Notes: generated from the sequence alone by a model not told the origin. A stretch of DNA of 64,000 bases from Perspicuibacillus lycopersici (GCF_025660475.1 NZ_JAOUSF010000004.1:62001-126000), one strand, 5' to 3'; shown: positions 18,128 to 28,009, counted from the stretch's first letter. Translations and numbers: made by a program.

Positions 18128-20179
18128 TTATTTCGTTGCTACGCCAAGCTTATCAAGAATAAATGCATAGCATGCAGCAGCTTCTTTTAAATGATTAAAA
18201 CGACCAGATGCACCGAAATGACCGGCTCCCATGTTCGTTTTGAGCACAAGCACATTGTTGTCGGTTTTTACCGCTCTTAAGCGTGCCACCCATTTTGCAG
18301 GCTCCCAATAAGCAACCCGTGGATCGTTCAGCCCAGTTGTGACATACATATGAGGATAGTCCTTTGCTTCTACATTGTCATATGGACTATAGGATTTCAT
18401 ATAGAAATAGTCTTCTCGATTTAGCGGATTACCCCATTCATCCCATTCCAGTGTAGTAAGGGGAATGGAAGCATCAAGCATGGTGGTGACGACATCGACA
18501 AATGGTACGGCTGGAACGATTACCTTGAAAAGCTCGCCAGCCATATTGGCTACTGCGCCAACAAGCAATCCTCCTGCACTAGCTCCACGTGCTGCCATTT
18601 TACTAGAAGTTGTATAACCTTTAGCGATAAGATATTGTGCAGCACAGATAAAATCAGTGAATGTGTTTCGCTTATGCTGCATTTTTCCGTCTTCATACCA
18701 ATTTCTTCCCATCTCGGAACCACCACGAACTTGGGCAGTGACAAAAATAATTCCTTTTTCTAACAGTGGAAGACGATATGGATCAAAACGCGGGTCGCTA
18801 TTTGCACCATATGAACCATACCCATACAAAATTAACGGAGCGGGTCCGTTGTTGAGTACACCTTCCTGATAAACGACGGTCATTGGGATACTAACTCCAT
18901 CGGTAGCTTCAGCCCATAATTGCTCTTGGCGGAAGCGTGACGGGTCATATTCACCACTAACAGGAGCAACTTGCAAACATTGCTTCTCACCGGTTTGCAA
19001 ATGTAATCCGAAAGTTGTTTTCGGTGTGAGCAATGATTCGTATTGGATGAGCACTTCTTCTGTCTCGTAGCTTTGACCAGATAGGACAGATACTGTGTAA
19101 AGTGGCTCATCCCATTCAATTTTCTCTAGTACATCATCTTGAAGTACCCAAATTTGCGTTAATCCGTTTTCCCGACCAGCGATCAGCAGCTTGTTTTGAA
19201 ACGGGTATATCGCTTGCAGATAGCGCTCCTCCTTATATTCCACGACATTTGTCCGTGCATCAAGGTCATGAAGAGGACACTTGAGCAATTGGAAATTCGG
19301 AGCCCCTTCATTTGTTAAAATCAGCAATTCATCTCCCCAATGCTCAATATCATATTCGATACCTTCTCGACGCTCAGCGATTAGCTGTAATGGGGATAAC
19401 GGAGAATCTGCATCAAGCAGGCGGATCTCGCTCGTCGTTTTGGAGCCGGAATACACTAAAATAAATTTTCCGCTTTGCGATTTAGACATATGTAAGGTAA
19501 AAGTGATATCTTTTTCTTCATAGATTAGTTCATCACTCCCTATTGCAGTTCCTAACTGATGACGCCACAATTGGTATGGACGTTGATTGTCATCAACAGA
19601 AATGTAAAAAATGTATTGACCACATCGACTCCATTCCATACTGCCATATAAAAATACATTTGGAATACGGTCTGATAAAAGAGCTCCAGTTTCTAAATCT
19701 TTAACATGGATAGTATAGCGATCAGTGCCATCCCGATTCTCTAAGTAGGCAAGGCGTTTATGATCAGTAGTTATCCGCTGAACCGTTACACTTAAATATT
19801 CGCCTTCAACGGCTAATTCATTGAAATCAAGTACTACTTCCTCTGCAACATTTGCGAGGGTTTCGCGACTTGCTGCCTGTTTTCGTGCATAAATTGGATA
19901 TTGCTTGTCCTTATCTAGACGAGAATAATAGAAAAATGGTCCATGCTGCACAGGGACATGCACTTCCGAATCCGGAACACGATCGACCATACTTTGATAA
20001 ATGTGCTCGGTATCTTCCTCTAATGGACGCATAATTTCTTCAAAATAGCGGTTTTCTTCCTCTAAATATTCGATAACCTCTGGATTGGTGCGATCCCTCA
20101 GCCAATAATAGTCGTCTTCACGCACATCACCATGCAATTCATGAGGATGGGGAACGCGTTTTGCTACAGGTGGTTTCAT
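18128..20179 (-). CDS. ptrB: Oligopeptidase B-like S9 family serine peptidase
   Basis: A cytoplasmic peptidase of the prolyl-oligopeptidase family that cleaves short peptides, in oligopeptidase B after basic residues. From ATG 20179 (GGGGAGG just upstream) it has 683 residues, the normal size, and begins KPPVAKRVPHPHELHGDVRE. Residues ~1-400 form the seven-bladed propeller. The C-terminal alpha/beta-hydrolase has GYGSYGANSDPRFDPYRLPL, the nucleophile in ARGASAGGLLVGA, the acid in TGLNDPRVAYWEPAKW and the His in MGAGHFGASGR. No signal peptide. It is transcribed alone, divergent from the second diguanylate cyclase. Confidence 0.93.
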   Translation of the reverse strand: MKPPVAKRVPHPHELHGDVREDDYYWLRDRTNPEVIEYLEEENRYFEEIMRPLEEDTEHIYQSMVDRVPDSEVHVPVQHGPFFYYSRLDKDKQYPIYARKQAASRETLANVAEEVVLDFNELAVEGEYLSVTVQRITTDHKRLAYLENRDGTDRYTIHVKDLETGALLSDRIPNVFLYGSMEWSRCGQYIFYISVDDNQRPYQLWRHQLGTAIGSDELIYEEKDITFTLHMSKSQSGKFILVYSGSKTTSEIRLLDADSPLSPLQLIAERREGIEYDIEHWGDELLILTNEGAPNFQLLKCPLHDLDARTNVVEYKEERYLQAIYPFQNKLLIAGRENGLTQIWVLQDDVLEKIEWDEPLYTVSVLSGQSYETEEVLIQYESLLTPKTTFGLHLQTGEKQCLQVAPVSGEYDPSRFRQEQLWAEATDGVSIPMTVVYQEGVLNNGPAPLILYGYGSYGANSDPRFDPYRLPLLEKGIIFVTAQVRGGSEMGRNWYEDGKMQHKRNTFTDFICAAQYLIAKGYTTSSKMAARGASAGGLLVGAVANMAGELFKVIVPAVPFVDVVTTMLDASIPLTTLEWDEWGNPLNREDYFYMKSYSPYDNVEAKDYPHMYVTTGLNDPRVAYWEPAKWVARLRAVKTDNNVLVLKTNMGAGHFGASGRFNHLKEAAACYAFILDKLGVATK

Positions 20180-20438
20180 AATATCCTCCCCTTTCGTTAA
20201 CGTATTATTTCGTGACTTGGTGCCAAAATTCCTCTTTTCATTCGACAAAAAATTCCCGTTTTTTTAATTTTGCAATATATGGCATTTTTCAAATGCGGAA
20301 AAATTCAACAAAGATTCCCATGTTCATTTAAAATTATTCGGTGTGATGAAAACAATCTTAGGGTAGGCTATTAAAGAGAAATATTGAAGAATCTAAACGT
20401 TACATCATAATGGTTCGTTTTTCATAGGAGAATTAAAG

Positions 20439-21503
20439 ATGGATGTGTTTATTAAAAGAATTAAAATAAATATTTTCGTATTAGTTGCTTTAGTGATTGT
20501 CGACATATTAGTAGATCTCATTAGCTTTAATGAAAAATGGGAAAGCATTTTCACTATTGGCGTTTCAATTATTCAAATCCCAATGTTCCTATTTCTGCTA
20601 TTCACGCTTAAAAGCATTGTGCGACAATCTATAAGTAAGGAAAAGCAGTATCGGAAATTACTCGACCTTTCACCAGAGGCTATTTTTGTACACCGAAATG
20701 GAATTGTTGTCTATTCGAATGAAGCTGGAGCCAAATTGTTTGGATATAATGACCAAGTAGAGGTAGTAAATCGCCGGTGGAAGGACATTTTTAATGCAAA
20801 ATCCTATGCAAGCTTGAGAGCCTCTAGTGATAAATATGATTTGGATCAGCAGTTTAAAATACATCATTTTAAAATTTATGATGAACATGAAAATGTCCGT
20901 TATTATATTGAAGCAAAATCCACGTATATTTTCTTTGATGGAGAACCTGCAAGAGAAGTAATTGCAAGGGATGTCACTGCCCAGGTAAAACAAAACCAAA
21001 GACTAAGTGAATATTCTTATATTGACACGTTAACTAAGCTGCCAAACCGTAGAAGTATTTTGGAGCGACTGGATCAAGTGATAAAAATTTCGGAACGAAA
21101 AAAGAAGTGCTTTGGTTTAATGTTTATCGATTTAGATGGGTTTAAACAAATAAATGATCGGTATGGACATGATAAGGGAGACCTATTTTTAAAAGAAATT
21201 AGTAAATACCTTAAGCTTTGTGTAAGAGAGCAAGATGTAGTCGGAAGACTCGGTGGCGATGAATTTATTATTATTTTACCTGATGCTGACCGATCAGAAT
21301 GCATTCGTATTGCAAATAAAATAAAGGATAATATCCCGTTATTTATCGCCGATAGTATTACTCAAGTGACCGTAAGCATCGGTATATCTCTCTATCCTCA
21401 AAACGGTAAGGATAGAGATTTATTAATTAACTGTGCAGATCAAGCGATGTATATTGCCAAAAGGAAGGGAAAAAATAATTTTTGTTTTTTTGAAAACAAG
21501 TAA
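20439..21503 (+). CDS. PAS-GGDEF diguanylate cyclase
   Basis: 354 residues. Two membrane helices (about 10-30 and 36-60) anchor it, a PAS sensor follows (~70-185, YRKLLDLSPEAIFVHRNGIV ending REVIARDVTAQVK), then a GGDEF domain (~190-350) with DTLTKLPNRRSILERLDQVI, MFIDLDGFKQINDRYGHDKG and an intact GRLGGDEFIIIL. The inhibitory I-site is present as REQD five residues before GGDEF, so cyclic di-GMP feedback is expected, unlike the cyclase at 16187-17668. ATG start behind AGGAG. Its terminator is at 21591. Confidence 0.93.
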   Translation: MDVFIKRIKINIFVLVALVIVDILVDLISFNEKWESIFTIGVSIIQIPMFLFLLFTLKSIVRQSISKEKQYRKLLDLSPEAIFVHRNGIVVYSNEAGAKLFGYNDQVEVVNRRWKDIFNAKSYASLRASSDKYDLDQQFKIHHFKIYDEHENVRYYIEAKSTYIFFDGEPAREVIARDVTAQVKQNQRLSEYSYIDTLTKLPNRRSILERLDQVIKISERKKKCFGLMFIDLDGFKQINDRYGHDKGDLFLKEISKYLKLCVREQDVVGRLGGDEFIIILPDADRSECIRIANKIKDNIPLFIADSITQVTVSIGISLYPQNGKDRDLLINCADQAMYIAKRKGKNNFCFFENK

Positions 21504-21590
21504 CTCTAGAAAGTTAGCAGAAAAAATGGTGGAGATTGGAATCAGTTTTTCGCCCTTTGTCAAAACGGCTTTAGATATGTTGATGTCATA

Positions 21591-21622
21591 AACAGTCTTC
21601 TATTTATAGGGACTGTTTTTTT
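21591..21622 (+). terminator. Terminator after the PAS-GGDEF gene
   Basis: AACAGTC (21591-21597) pairs with GACTGTT (21611-21617) and is followed by a T-run. Confidence 0.8.
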
Positions 21623-21761
21623 GTAAGGGATTGTATAAATCTCTATAATATGTTCAAACTATCCATCTCAAATAGTTTATCGTTAGTCACTCGAATCTCT
21701 ATAATCACCCATTATTTAGTAATATAACAATAAAACATATAAAGAGGGGATCGATGAAAAA

Positions 21762-22166
21762 ATGACAGAAAATCAAGATGAAATTACGAAATCTATAGAA
21801 TCTGCTAGTAAACATTATTCCGATGAAAAATTTTGGGAGAAATTAAAGAAATTTGCAAAAAAAGCAGGCTCCTCGGTCGTTTATGCGGTATTGATTTTAT
21901 ACTATACCCTACAAAAACCGGAAGTACCAGCATCATCAAAGGCAATTATTATCGGGGCACTAGGATATTTTATTTTACCATTTGATTTAATTCCGGATAT
22001 TGCGGTTGGAGTTGGGTATACAGATGATTTAGGAGCACTAGGTTTGGCATTATTGAAAATTGCAATGTATGTCGATGATGAAGTCAAACATAAAGCTAAA
22101 GAAAAGCTAAAGGATTGGTTTGGCGATAATGTGGATACTTCTGATGTTGATGAAAAGCTTAAATAA
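21762..22166 (+). CDS. YkvA family protein (DUF1232)
   Basis: 134 residues. The DUF1232 core (~45-110) is AIIIGALGYFILPFDLIPDI followed by GYTDDLGALGLALLKIA, a short hydrophobic hairpin carrying the conserved LPxDLIPD motif. A charged helical N-terminus and a Lys/Asp-rich tail flank it. Biochemical role is unknown; relatives are small membrane-associated proteins. ATG 21762 lies behind GAGGGG, with a three-codon upstream frame (ATG 21753) overlapping the ribosome-site region. Transcribed alone. Confidence 0.88.
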   Translation: MTENQDEITKSIESASKHYSDEKFWEKLKKFAKKAGSSVVYAVLILYYTLQKPEVPASSKAIIIGALGYFILPFDLIPDIAVGVGYTDDLGALGLALLKIAMYVDDEVKHKAKEKLKDWFGDNVDTSDVDEKLK

Positions 22167-22655
22167 GTATTATGAATTGCTTGTGTAGGTTTTACTAAAG
22201 CTGAAATAAGAGCATGCTAGGCACAGTATCTACCATAACAGAACAGACTTCTAAAGTTATATTATCAAGGAGATGTACTTCTCTGTATAGCTTATCTTAT
22301 AATTAAAAAAAAAAAGAAAATCTTCCATTTAAACCCGGTTTTCGTGAAAATAACTTTTTCGATTTACCGGGTTTTCTTCATAACCCACCATTATATTCGT
22401 ATACTTAACGACGCTGATGCAAGCAATAACTTAAACTAGCTACCTACCAACTAACTTCCATACAAGATTCACATGATGGATTTTTTAAATCTATTTAATA
22501 TGTTACGATGGACGTAATAACAAATTAAATGGAATTTAGGTAATTATATATTTGATTTTATGTCTAGTTATGTCATAGTAAATTAAATTCTTTGTTTGAG
22601 ATTTTACGATTATACCTCATTCAAAAGTAATTTCTACACTGATGGGAGGCAAAAC
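22167..22655. other. Intergenic region holding a terminator, upstream of the LytTR regulator
   Basis: No gene is seen. AAACCCGG (22331-22338) and CCGGGTTT (22367-22374) form a hairpin with a T-rich tail, bordered on the left by a long A-run, so it may work in both directions. The last 270 bp are AT-rich and presumably hold the promoter of the two-component operon. Confidence 0.6.
22331..22377 (+). terminator. Terminator downstream of the YkvA gene
   Basis: Eight-base GC-rich stem AAACCCGG/CCGGGTTT, inner T-rich loop, ending in TTTTC. Confidence 0.7.
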
Positions 22656-23366
22656 ATGATACGTGTAGCTATTGTAGAAGACGAAACTTATTATCAAAAA
22701 CAGTTGATAGAATTTCTTCGAAGCTTTGAAAAGGATAGAGGCGAAACGATTGAAATCGAAACTTATTCTGATGGAGATGAATTCGTAGAGGATTATCATG
22801 CTCAATTTGACATTATTTTAATGGATGTCCAAATGCGTTTTATGGACGGAATGTCTGCCGCAGAAGAAATTAGAAAGAGGGATTCGGAAGTAGTCATCAT
22901 TTTTATTACAAATTTAGCCCAGTATGCAATCAAAGGATATGCAGTCGATGCACTTGATTATGTATTAAAGCCGATATCATATTTTCAATTTTCACAGCGC
23001 TTACATCGAGCGGTTGATCGAATGAAAAAAAGAGATACACATTATATTACAATAAGAGTAAAGGGCGGGATTCAGCGCTTTAAGGTTTCTGATCTTTATT
23101 ATGTCGAGAGTCAAGGGCATAATCTAATTTTCAATACAAAGGCAGGAGAGTTTATCGCATCAGGAACGATGAGAGATTTGGAAAAACAATTAACCAATTT
23201 TCATTTTTTCCGTGGCAATAAAGGCTATTTGCTCAATTTAGAACATGTCGAAGGAATGAATGATGTTTGTGCAATTGTGAAAGGACAAGAACTTCTTATT
23301 AGTAGAAATAAACGGAAAGCATTTATGGAAGCCTTATCAAACTATTGGGGGGAAGTAATAAAATGA
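22656..23366 (+). CDS. LytTR family response regulator
   Basis: 236 residues from ATG 22656, which follows GGGAGG; a longer frame from 22596 has no ribosome site. The receiver domain (1-120) begins MIRVAIVEDETYYQKQL, has the phospho-acceptor Asp in FDIILMDVQMRFMDG and the switch Lys in DALDYVLKPISYFQF. The LytTR DNA-binding domain (~135-236) includes IRVKGGIQRFKVSDLYYVES and FFRGNKGYLLNLEHVEGMND. LytTR proteins bind two direct repeats spaced about 21 bp. It overlaps the kinase gene (ATGA). Such repeats are found upstream of the GH3 operon at 24750, the likely target. Confidence 0.93.
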   Translation: MIRVAIVEDETYYQKQLIEFLRSFEKDRGETIEIETYSDGDEFVEDYHAQFDIILMDVQMRFMDGMSAAEEIRKRDSEVVIIFITNLAQYAIKGYAVDALDYVLKPISYFQFSQRLHRAVDRMKKRDTHYITIRVKGGIQRFKVSDLYYVESQGHNLIFNTKAGEFIASGTMRDLEKQLTNFHFFRGNKGYLLNLEHVEGMNDVCAIVKGQELLISRNKRKAFMEALSNYWGEVIK

Positions 23367-24691
23367 CCGATTATCTTCCAAATATCCCAAGGCTTTATAC
23401 AGCATTAGCTGAATGGTCTGCTTGTATTATTTACATAACCTTGTTAAGAAAGAGTCTCATTCACTGGAAGTTAATCATTTTTTCTGTGGTAGCATTGATT
23501 GTACAATCTCTTTTTTTAGTTCTGACGAAGGATTTATCCATAGCCTTTTGGATTCCTTGTATGATTGTTGCAATCGGCATGATGTTTATCCTCATTTATA
23601 AAAGCTGTGATATTGATGCAAAGGAGGCAGGGTATTTTAGTATAAGAGCATTTGTAGCTGCTGAGTTTGTCGCATCATTAGAATGGCAAGTACATACCTT
23701 CTTTTTTAAAGGTGAACAAAATAGTTTTTTCCTTGAATTAATTACACTAATTGGAATATATGGGATCTTATTTATTATCATCTGGTTATTAGAAAAACGT
23801 CATATACCAAAGATAGGTAAATTGAATATAAGGCAGAGTGAATTATGGTCCACTGTTTTTATTGGGGCAGCTGTTTTTGGTATTAGTAATTTAAGTTTTG
23901 TCACTACAAAAACACCATTTAGTGGACAATATGCACAGGAAATCTTTAATATTCGTACATTAGTAGATTTAGGAGGTTATTCCATCCTATATGCTTACCA
24001 TATCCAGCTAAACGAGCTAAGGGTACGACATGAGTTAAAAGCCGTTCAAAATATCTTGCAAAATCAATATGCACAATATCAGCAATCAAAGGAAAGTATT
24101 GATCTTATCAACTATAAGTATCATGATTTGAAAAATCAGATCATCGCACTCAAAGCAGAAGAGGATGACGAAAAACGAAACGCCTATTTGACCAAGATGG
24201 AAAATGAAATAAAATCATATGAAGCCCAAAATCGAACAGGAAATCAAGTGTTGGATACCGTACTTACCACCAAAAATATGTATTGTATTAAGAATGGGAT
24301 AATCTTAACCTGTGTAGCGGATGGAACATTACTGAGTGGAATGGATGTCATTGATATCTGCACTATTTTTGGTAATGCTTTAGATAACGCAATAGAATAT
24401 GAACAAAAAATAGAAGAAGGAAAACGATTAATTCATGTGTCCGTATTTGCACAAAAGGGATTTCTAATGATACGATTTGAAAACTATTATGAAGGTAAGC
24501 TTAAACTGGACGGAGATTTACCTGCCACTACAAAGAATGATCCACTTAATCATGGATATGGATTAAAGAGTATTCGTTATGCAGTGCAGAAATATGATGG
24601 GGTTGTTAATGTCGCTCAAAAGGATAATTGGTTTGAACTAAAGATTTTAATGCCATTATTAACGAACAAGGGAAATAATAAAATATCTTAA
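23363..24691 (+). CDS. GHKL-type sensor histidine kinase
   Basis: 442 residues. The first ~200 hold about six membrane helices as in AgrC/NatK-like kinases. A coiled linker follows, then the H-box INYKYHDLKNQIIALK with the phospho-accepting His, and a GHKL ATPase (~300-440) with the N-box IFGNALDNAIEYEQKI and the G-box GYGLKSIRYAVQKYDG. This type partners LytTR regulators and often senses peptides or membrane changes. ATG 23363 overlaps the response-regulator stop by four bases, behind GGGGG. A terminator follows. Confidence 0.92.
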   Translation: MTDYLPNIPRLYTALAEWSACIIYITLLRKSLIHWKLIIFSVVALIVQSLFLVLTKDLSIAFWIPCMIVAIGMMFILIYKSCDIDAKEAGYFSIRAFVAAEFVASLEWQVHTFFFKGEQNSFFLELITLIGIYGILFIIIWLLEKRHIPKIGKLNIRQSELWSTVFIGAAVFGISNLSFVTTKTPFSGQYAQEIFNIRTLVDLGGYSILYAYHIQLNELRVRHELKAVQNILQNQYAQYQQSKESIDLINYKYHDLKNQIIALKAEEDDEKRNAYLTKMENEIKSYEAQNRTGNQVLDTVLTTKNMYCIKNGIILTCVADGTLLSGMDVIDICTIFGNALDNAIEYEQKIEEGKRLIHVSVFAQKGFLMIRFENYYEGKLKLDGDLPATTKNDPLNHGYGLKSIRYAVQKYDGVVNVAQKDNWFELKILMPLLTNKGNNKIS

Positions 24692-24697
24692 ATTATC

Positions 24698-24734
24698 GGG
24701 TTCTGGATAGAGAAATATCCAAGCCCCTTTTTTT
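24698..24734 (+). terminator. Terminator after the two-component system
   Basis: GGG-TTC-TGGATA pairs with TATCCA-AG-CCC, followed by seven T. It separates the sensor operon from the glycosidase operon. Confidence 0.75.
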
Positions 24735-24749
24735 GATATAAAGGTAAAT

Positions 24750-24816
24750 ACATTTCATGCAAAAATTCCTACAGTTCATGCGAATTTTCTGTACGAAAAA
24801 AATAATATGCTATGAT
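24750..24816 (+). promoter_or_regulatory. LytTR direct repeats and weak promoter of the GH3/glycosyltransferase operon
   Basis: ACATTTCAT (about 24750-24758) and ACAGTTCAT (24771-24779) are direct repeats 21 bp apart. The second matches the LytTR site consensus [TA][AC][CA]GTTN[AG][TG] at all nine positions, the first at eight. Similarity extends into the flanks (ATGCAAAAATT versus ATGCGAATTTT). A -10 TATGAT lies at 24811, with no good -35 at 24788-24793, as expected of an activator-dependent promoter with the activator bound just upstream. Confidence 0.7.
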
Positions 24817-25051
24817 TTTGCTTGTAAACAGTAGGGGTTTTCAAAAATGAAAGAACTTATAATTCCTTTACTGTAGTTCACGCGCTTTTGTATTTATTTC
24901 TTTAACGCTTTTTCTTTACAGAACGCCCGAACAAACACCAGAATTAAAAAAAATAAATATGAATGCGCTTTACAAAAGGCGAAAGGAAGTGTTGAAAAGA
25001 GCCTTTAAGTAAGCTTTAACGGTTGGATACTACTTTATAGGGGGGAGCCAG
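24817..25051 (+). other. Long leader of the GH3 operon
   Basis: About 235 bp between the predicted promoter and the first GH3 gene. It holds a nine-codon frame starting ATG near 24847 and a small frame from 24960 to 25013, neither with a strong ribosome site, and a possible AAAGGC/GCCTTT stem (24975-25007). No known regulatory RNA is recognised. Confidence 0.4.
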
Positions 25052-27961
25052 ATGGCTAAAAAGAAAATGAGTAAAAAGAAGTTTCGAATAGTATGGAATT
25101 CCATTTTGTCGGTACTACTTGTTATTGTATTGGCAGCTAACGTAGCACTTTATTATTTTTCGGATGTTATCACTTCGTATTTCTCTACAATCGATTTAGA
25201 TAGTGCAGAAGCAGTGAAAGCACGCGAAAGTTCAGAGCTAGTTGCTGAACAGATTGCAGATGAAGGTATCGTACTCCTGCAAAATGATGAAAACGCTTTA
25301 CCTTTAGATACATCGGAAGATAGCAAAACGAAAGTGAATGTTTTTGGTTGGAGTTTCACGAATCCGATTTATGGTGGTACGGGTTCTGGTTCATCTGATG
25401 CCTCAACAGCAGTTACACCAAAAGCTGGTTTGGAAGCAGCTGGATTTGAAGTTAATGAACAATTATACAATGCTTATGTTGATACAGGTATTAAAAGACC
25501 ACTAGTAGGAATGGATGGGCAAGATTGGTCGATTCCGGAACCAAAACCATCGGATTTCTACACAGATGAACTAATGCAACAAGCGAAAGATTTCTCAGAT
25601 GTTGCGATTATTTTCCTAGCGCGATCTGGTGGAGAGGGTGCAGACCTTCCGCGCACAATGGATGGCCCAGATACATTTGACCCAGATGGTGGTTCTTTCG
25701 GTGCAACTGGTCAAAAATTTGGTTATGAAGATGACCTAGATGCAAGTAAACATTACTTAGAACTTAGCAATAGAGAGCAAGGCATGATTGATGCAGTTAC
25801 CCAAAACTTTAATAATGTCATTCTTGTAGTAAACAGTGCAAATACATTTGAACTTGGTTGGGTTGATCAATACGACCAAATTAAAAGTGTCTTAAATGTT
25901 GCTGGTCCTGGGCAAAATGGATTTAATTCATTAGGAAAAGTGCTTTCAGGTGAAGTTAATCCATCTGGTAGAACAGTCGATCTTTATCCCAAGGACCTAC
26001 TTGATTCACCTGCCATTGCCAACTTTGGTGATTTCGATTACGTTATTGAAAATAATGACGGTACTTATTCACAAGCAGTTGATTCCAGTAATGTTCTTCT
26101 GAAATACGTGGATTATTCAGAAGGGATTTATGTTGGCTATCGTTTTTATGAAACTGCAGCAACGTTAGGCGCAATCAACTATGACGAAAAAGTTCAATAT
26201 CCATTTGGTTACGGGTTAAGCTATACAAGCTTTGAACAAGAAGTTGTGCCAAATAGCCTAAATTGGACAGATACAGAGGTAACAGTGGATGTTAAAGTAA
26301 CAAATACTGGTTCAGTCGAGGGTAAAGATGTAGTTCAATTATACTTCACCGCACCTTACACTGGAAAAATCGAAAAATCTTCTATCGATTTAGCGGCATT
26401 TGAAAAGACAAATAGTATTAAACCTGGAGAATCCGAAACTGTAACACTTACATTTAACGTAGAAGATATGGCTTCATATGATGCAAATAAACAATATAGT
26501 GATACTGGTTCATATGTTCTTGAAGCTGGCGAATATAAGCTTATGCTGATGAATAACTCACATGAAAAAATTGCCGATGTTGGATCGAAAAATTTAACAG
26601 AAATTGTTTATGATTCTACCGGACGTTCGACAGATAAACAGGTTGCTGTCAATCAGTTTGATGACGAAGTAACTGGTGAAGGTAGTATAACCACTTATTT
26701 ATCAAGAGCTAATAATTTTGCGAACTTAACTGATATCAACAAAAATGAGATCTATACTGTAACGACATCAGAAGGATCAACCAAAGAAGTAAAAGGCAAA
26801 TTAGTAGATTCTGAATTTGTAAGCTTCATTAATAGTTCTCGTTATGATGTACCAGCTGATACTAATGACAAAGCACCTATAACAGGAGCTGATAACGGTA
26901 AACAGCTAAAAGATTATACTGGACTTGATATTAATGATGAGTCTTGGGATCAATTACTTGACCAGCTTACTGTTGATGATTTAGTAAACTTAGCAACCTT
27001 AGGTGGTTATCGCACTTTGGAAATTGATTCTGTAGGTAAACCTGGAACATTAGATTATGATGGTCCAGCAGCAATCAACAACATGAATATGGCGGCTAAT
27101 GGACAATCTGGTACAGCATTCCCTTCTGAAATAATGATTGCTTCCACTTGGAACCTTGAGCTTGCTGAAGCAATGGGAGAACATGTTGGAGCGGAAGCGA
27201 AAGCATATGGTGTAACTGGCTGGTATGCACCAGCGATGAACATTCACCGTACAGCATTTGCTGGAAGAAACTTCGAATATTATTCAGAAGATGGTCTTCT
27301 TTCCGGTAAGATGGCCGCAGCTGTTACAAAAGGATTCCAAAGCCAAGGTGGCTATGTATATATTAAGCACTTTGCATTAAATGATCAGGAAACAAATCGT
27401 ACATTCGGTGTGCTGACTTGGAGCAATGAACAAGCAATCCGCGAAATTTACTTAAAACCTTTTGAAATTGCTGTTAAAGAAGGTGGAGCAAAGGCTGTTA
27501 TGTCATCCTTTAATAGTATCGGTAATACATGGGCTGGTGCAGACAACGGTCTGCTAAAAGAAGTTCTTCGGAATGAATGGGGCTTTGCAGGACATGTGAT
27601 TACAGATTTCTATATGAATGGCGGCGGACTTAACGCATACCCTTACATGAATGTCGAGCTTGCTCTTCGAAATGGTAATGACTTAATGCTTACTGGTGCA
27701 GCACCTATGGGTGTTCCGGAAGTAAATACAAGCAGTAATGATACATTATGGGCATTACGTGATGCGGCACATAATATTTTATACAACACAGCAAATAGTA
27801 TCGCAATCGAAGGTGATTTAAGTTCAGAAATGCCGCAATGGGTTATTATTACGATTATTATTGATGCACTTCTAGTATTAGGTTTTGCTACTGCATTCTT
27901 CTTTGTCTTCCGTAATAGCAAGAAAAGGGAGGAAATAGTAGATAGCATTAAAGCTGTATAA
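25052..27961 (+). CDS. Circularly permuted, doubly membrane-anchored GH3 glycosidase
   Basis: 969 residues. GH3 enzymes remove terminal beta-linked sugars. Here the usual domain order is swapped: after an N-terminal membrane helix (~12-36) come the GH3 C-terminal alpha/beta domain (~55-340, EQIADEGIVLLQNDENALPL), a fibronectin-III-like domain (~400-500, YPFGYGLSYTSFEQE before it), and only then the TIM-barrel N-terminal domain (~640-900, GKPGTLDYDGPAAINNMN, GRNFEYYSEDGLLSG, YVYIKHFALNDQE). The nucleophile is Asp852 in GHVITDFYMNGG. A second membrane helix (~930-952) and a basic tail end it. Swapped order is known from a few rumen and clostridial beta-glucosidases. Both termini are probably cytoplasmic with the enzyme outside. 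Confidence 0.92.
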   Translation: MAKKKMSKKKFRIVWNSILSVLLVIVLAANVALYYFSDVITSYFSTIDLDSAEAVKARESSELVAEQIADEGIVLLQNDENALPLDTSEDSKTKVNVFGWSFTNPIYGGTGSGSSDASTAVTPKAGLEAAGFEVNEQLYNAYVDTGIKRPLVGMDGQDWSIPEPKPSDFYTDELMQQAKDFSDVAIIFLARSGGEGADLPRTMDGPDTFDPDGGSFGATGQKFGYEDDLDASKHYLELSNREQGMIDAVTQNFNNVILVVNSANTFELGWVDQYDQIKSVLNVAGPGQNGFNSLGKVLSGEVNPSGRTVDLYPKDLLDSPAIANFGDFDYVIENNDGTYSQAVDSSNVLLKYVDYSEGIYVGYRFYETAATLGAINYDEKVQYPFGYGLSYTSFEQEVVPNSLNWTDTEVTVDVKVTNTGSVEGKDVVQLYFTAPYTGKIEKSSIDLAAFEKTNSIKPGESETVTLTFNVEDMASYDANKQYSDTGSYVLEAGEYKLMLMNNSHEKIADVGSKNLTEIVYDSTGRSTDKQVAVNQFDDEVTGEGSITTYLSRANNFANLTDINKNEIYTVTTSEGSTKEVKGKLVDSEFVSFINSSRYDVPADTNDKAPITGADNGKQLKDYTGLDINDESWDQLLDQLTVDDLVNLATLGGYRTLEIDSVGKPGTLDYDGPAAINNMNMAANGQSGTAFPSEIMIASTWNLELAEAMGEHVGAEAKAYGVTGWYAPAMNIHRTAFAGRNFEYYSEDGLLSGKMAAAVTKGFQSQGGYVYIKHFALNDQETNRTFGVLTWSNEQAIREIYLKPFEIAVKEGGAKAVMSSFNSIGNTWAGADNGLLKEVLRNEWGFAGHVITDFYMNGGGLNAYPYMNVELALRNGNDLMLTGAAPMGVPEVNTSSNDTLWALRDAAHNILYNTANSIAIEGDLSSEMPQWVIITIIIDALLVLGFATAFFFVFRNSKKREEIVDSIKAV

Positions 27962-28009
27962 TATGGAACCAATTCGTGCAGCATAGAGGCACATCATTAA
28001 AAATAAGTG

